Below are positions 61,744 to 64,000 of a stretch of 64,000 nucleotides of DNA, in pieces. The DNA is taken from contig NZ_JADUCM010000001.1 in NCBI RefSeq assembly GCF_016009175.1, positions 434,001 to 498,000 of the forward strand, read 5' to 3'. How positions within the stretch are numbered: position 1 is the first letter of the stretch; the number at the start of each line of letters is the position of its first letter. A program made the position numbers and the translations under genes. The notes beneath the pieces are model-generated. The model was not told where the DNA came from, ran no database searches, and worked only from the letters and a program-made list of their open reading frames with translations. This DNA is from Pseudomonas alkylphenolica. GTDB lineage: Bacteria; Pseudomonadota; Gammaproteobacteria; Pseudomonadales; Pseudomonadaceae.

Positions 61744-63846
61744 TCAGAACCCGCTCTCGCGCAGCAGCACTGCCGCCACATGGGTCAAGCCCTCACCCAG
61801 CAAACTGCGACGTTCACCGGCAATCTGCAACCGGCCACGGGTTTCGCGCAGGGCAGGTGGGGCGCCTTCCAGTTGCACCAGCACATGAAACAGCGGCGGT
61901 GTTGGCAGTAGCTCCTTGCCCCGGCTGGCCACGGTCAATGGCCCGCCGAACCGCGAGGCAAGCATGGCGTGATGCAGCTGACTGACGCGGGTGCTGCCGA
62001 TGGCCAGCACGGTGCCATTGATCGGCGTCGGCTGACCCTCGGGGTAGAAGTGTACGGCACCGCCCTGCACCAGGCGCTGCACTTCGTCCTGGTCAACGTA
62101 AGCATCCACCTGCCAGTGATCGGGGTCTATGAGGATGCCGACGGGCTCACGGCTGCCGATCCACTGACCGGATTGCCAATTGGGGTCCAGGTCAAGCCAT
62201 AGCCCGTCGAACGGCGCTTGCAGGGTCAGGCGGGCGATTTCCGAGCGGGCGGCCCGCGCCTCTTCGAACTGAACATCCAGGCGTTGACGCGTGGCGATGG
62301 CCTGGTCGGCACCGGTCGGGTCGGCCATCAAGCCGCCCAGGCGTGCCTGATAGCTTTTCGCGCTGGCTTCGCTGCTGGTCAGCCGTGAGGCAATATCCGG
62401 TTCATCGAGGGTGACCAGCGCCGCCCCGGCCGCGACGTGGCCGGCGGGGTGCAAAGCCTGCAAACGCGCCGGATAGGGTGCAAATACCCGCAACTGGTGC
62501 TCGGCGCGGGCCACACCCAGCGCATGGACCTGGGTGCGCCAGGGCACGGCCAGCAGCAACAGGATCAACGCCCCGACGACCCACCAGGCGTGGCGGTGGC
62601 CGGCCTTGATGCCTTCGCGGTGTTTCCACCAGTGCTTGAGCTCGCGCCACACCGGCATGACGATGAACCAGGCCACCTCCACGGCAAACAGCACAATCCC
62701 CAGCAGCTTGAAGAACAGCAGGTACACCGCCACGGCAATGCCCAGGAACAGCACGAGGCGATACACCCAGGTGACCATGGCGAACGCTACAAGGGCCCGG
62801 CGCTTGCCCGGTGGAAACGCCTCGGGCCAGTCCTCGTCGAGCCCCAGCAACACCCGGCGCAAGGTCACCCGGGCGAGGGCCGAGGAGCGTTCGTGCAGGT
62901 TGGGGAAGTCCAGCAGGTCGGAGAGGATGAAGTAGCCGTCAAAACGCATGAACGGGCTGGCATTGAGCGCCAGTGACAGCACCCAGCTGGTGGTGGCCAG
63001 GTACAGCAGGGCGTTACGCAACGGGCCCGGATCGGACAATGCCCATCCCAGTGTTGCCAGCCCGGCCAACGCGAGCTCGGTGATGATACCGGCCGAGGCA
63101 ATTGCCAATCGCTGCCTGGCACTGCGCAGCTTCCAGCTTTCGCCGGTGTCGGTGTAGAGCATCGGCCACATCACCACGAAGGCAATGCCCATGTGGCCCA
63201 CGCGCAGCCCCAGGCGGGTAGCGACCAGGGCGTGGCCCAGCTCATGCAGGGTTTTGGCCAGCGCCAAAGCGATGGCAAAGCTGACCAGCCCCGAGGCCGA
63301 GAACGACTCCACCACGGCAGTGGTGAAGGTGTCCCACTGCTGCAACACCAGCAGCACCCCGGTGAGCCCCAACAGCAGCACGATCACACCGGTCAACGGC
63401 TGGAACAACCAGTCGAGCTTTTTCGCCAGCGTTTGCAGGTGTTGTTGCGGATGCAGCAACGGTACGCGAAAAAACAGGTAGTGATGCAGCCACCAGCGCC
63501 AGCTCAGCCAGGCATTGCCTTCGCTGCGCGCAGCCATGCGAGCCAAGGCCTCGCGGCCAGGGCGCAACAGTTGGTGGTTTTCCAGAAACTGACGAAACTC
63601 CACAATTTGCTCCACATCCGGGCGTAGCGCGGTTTCGCTATGGATGGCCTGGCAAATGGCGTTCGGGGTGCGCTCCCAGCGCAGCAAGCATTCGAACTCC
63701 AGCCAGCCGATACGGTAAAAGCGGTTGAGTACAGTGTCGTGAATCACCCAGGCGGGTTCACCGCTGCGGTCGGGGGCTGTCTCCAGCAGGCGCAGGTCGT
63801 CGCGCAACGGTTGCGACGTCATTTCTGCCGGGTTGGCGCCGATCAC
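61744..63846 (-). CDS. M50 site-2-protease-like membrane protein fused to an HlyD-type domain
   Basis: A 700-residue protein. Residues 1-130 form a cytoplasmic part (related to peptide/PqqD-like binding regions). About eight membrane helices carry a zinc site HELGH at 201-205 and the second motif NASPFMRFDGYFILSD (Asp 303). The C-terminal 300 residues form a periplasmic biotinyl/lipoyl-like barrel-sandwich of HlyD type (VFAPYPARLQALHPAGHVAAGAALVTLDEPDIASRL; LQAPFDGLWLDLD). The start is GTG 63846, overlapping the stop of the upstream HlyD-type gene (GTGA). This combination occurs with export systems for peptides or large surface proteins. The substrate is unknown. Confidence 0.88.
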   Translation of the reverse strand: MIGANPAEMTSQPLRDDLRLLETAPDRSGEPAWVIHDTVLNRFYRIGWLEFECLLRWERTPNAICQAIHSETALRPDVEQIVEFRQFLENHQLLRPGREALARMAARSEGNAWLSWRWWLHHYLFFRVPLLHPQQHLQTLAKKLDWLFQPLTGVIVLLLGLTGVLLVLQQWDTFTTAVVESFSASGLVSFAIALALAKTLHELGHALVATRLGLRVGHMGIAFVVMWPMLYTDTGESWKLRSARQRLAIASAGIITELALAGLATLGWALSDPGPLRNALLYLATTSWVLSLALNASPFMRFDGYFILSDLLDFPNLHERSSALARVTLRRVLLGLDEDWPEAFPPGKRRALVAFAMVTWVYRLVLFLGIAVAVYLLFFKLLGIVLFAVEVAWFIVMPVWRELKHWWKHREGIKAGHRHAWWVVGALILLLLAVPWRTQVHALGVARAEHQLRVFAPYPARLQALHPAGHVAAGAALVTLDEPDIASRLTSSEASAKSYQARLGGLMADPTGADQAIATRQRLDVQFEEARAARSEIARLTLQAPFDGLWLDLDPNWQSGQWIGSREPVGILIDPDHWQVDAYVDQDEVQRLVQGGAVHFYPEGQPTPINGTVLAIGSTRVSQLHHAMLASRFGGPLTVASRGKELLPTPPLFHVLVQLEGAPPALRETRGRLQIAGERRSLLGEGLTHVAAVLLRESGF

Positions 63847-64000
63847 AGCCCACTCCAGGCCCGCAATGCGGCGAACGGTCGACGCAGCAGGTAATAGCCC
63901 AATACCACGCGTTCACCGTACAGGCGAGCAGTGCCATGAAGGCCCAGGCGCGCGTGTTCGGGTTGCCCCTCGATGCTGGCGAGCAGCCGGTAAGCCACCA
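63843..64000 (-). CDS. HlyD-type periplasmic adaptor, C-terminal end only
   Basis: Fifty codons at the window edge, ending GTARLYGERVVLGYYLLRRP then FAALRAWSGL and TGA. This is the usual end of HlyD-family adaptors that accompany M50/HlyD membrane proteins. The gene continues beyond base 64000. Its stop codon overlaps the GTG start of the M50 gene by 4 bases, so the two are translationally coupled. Confidence 0.75.
   Translation of the reverse strand, partial: VAYRLLASIEGQPEHARLGLHGTARLYGERVVLGYYLLRRPFAALRAWSGL

Overview
The window is chromosomal DNA of a Pseudomonas, most likely of the P. putida / P. entomophila side of the genus. The evidence is the high GC content, REP-type intergenic palindromes, genus-typical small proteins (DUF2790, DUF2388) and Pseudomonas-like neighbourhoods such as cysI-DUF934 and metH-cti-nfuA. 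Most of the window is ordinary core or accessory metabolism. There is one sharply bounded mobile element and two very large toxin/effector-like genes.

Layout. 1-10.3 kb: end of a glutathione S-transferase gene, a fused FMN/FAD/2Fe-2S oxidoreductase with a LysR gene, two short-chain dehydrogenases, an OmpR-type two-component pair, and a minus-strand group of SDR, APH-like phosphotransferase, SCP2 and histidine phosphatase genes. 10.49-16.93 kb: a roughly 6.4 kb integrated element inserted exactly at the first codons of sohB. 16.9-32.5 kb: the restored sohB gene, a 1724-residue LRR/NEL-type effector, the sulfite reductase pair, an orphan periplasmic binding protein, and an 1821-residue toxin-like protein whose C-terminus resembles a degenerate D12 methyltransferase. 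32.5-40.8 kb: DUF2970, metH with a MetR-type operator, cti, an acyltransferase and nfuA. 40.8-45.4 kb: an AI-2E family permease and a pqi operon in which pqiA is split in two. 45.6-51.1 kb: an aldo/keto reductase, an NTT-like carrier, an orphan amino-acid binding protein, potE and small envelope proteins. 51.1-55.2 kb: napEDABC for periplasmic nitrate reduction. 55.4-64 kb: an autotransporter with a DPTPV minisatellite linker, a regulator joining receiver, LuxR, PAS and kinase-like modules, and an M50/HlyD membrane protein coupled to an HlyD-type adaptor.

The element is the most interesting part. It carries a tyrosine integrase, a frameshifted Bro-N antirepressor, several unknown small proteins, a candidate scaffold and capsid pair, and an antisense membrane protein. 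Two of its transcription units are preceded by near-perfect copies of the promoter used by T7-like phages of Pseudomonas (phage gh-1 type), yet no phage RNA polymerase, terminase, portal or replication gene is present. The simplest reading is a satellite that stays silent until a T7-like helper phage supplies its single-subunit RNA polymerase, then makes its own capsid. A degraded T7-like prophage is the main alternative. The element also rebuilds the sohB start codon, supplies a ribosome-binding site and appears to supply a promoter at its right end, so the host gene stays expressible.
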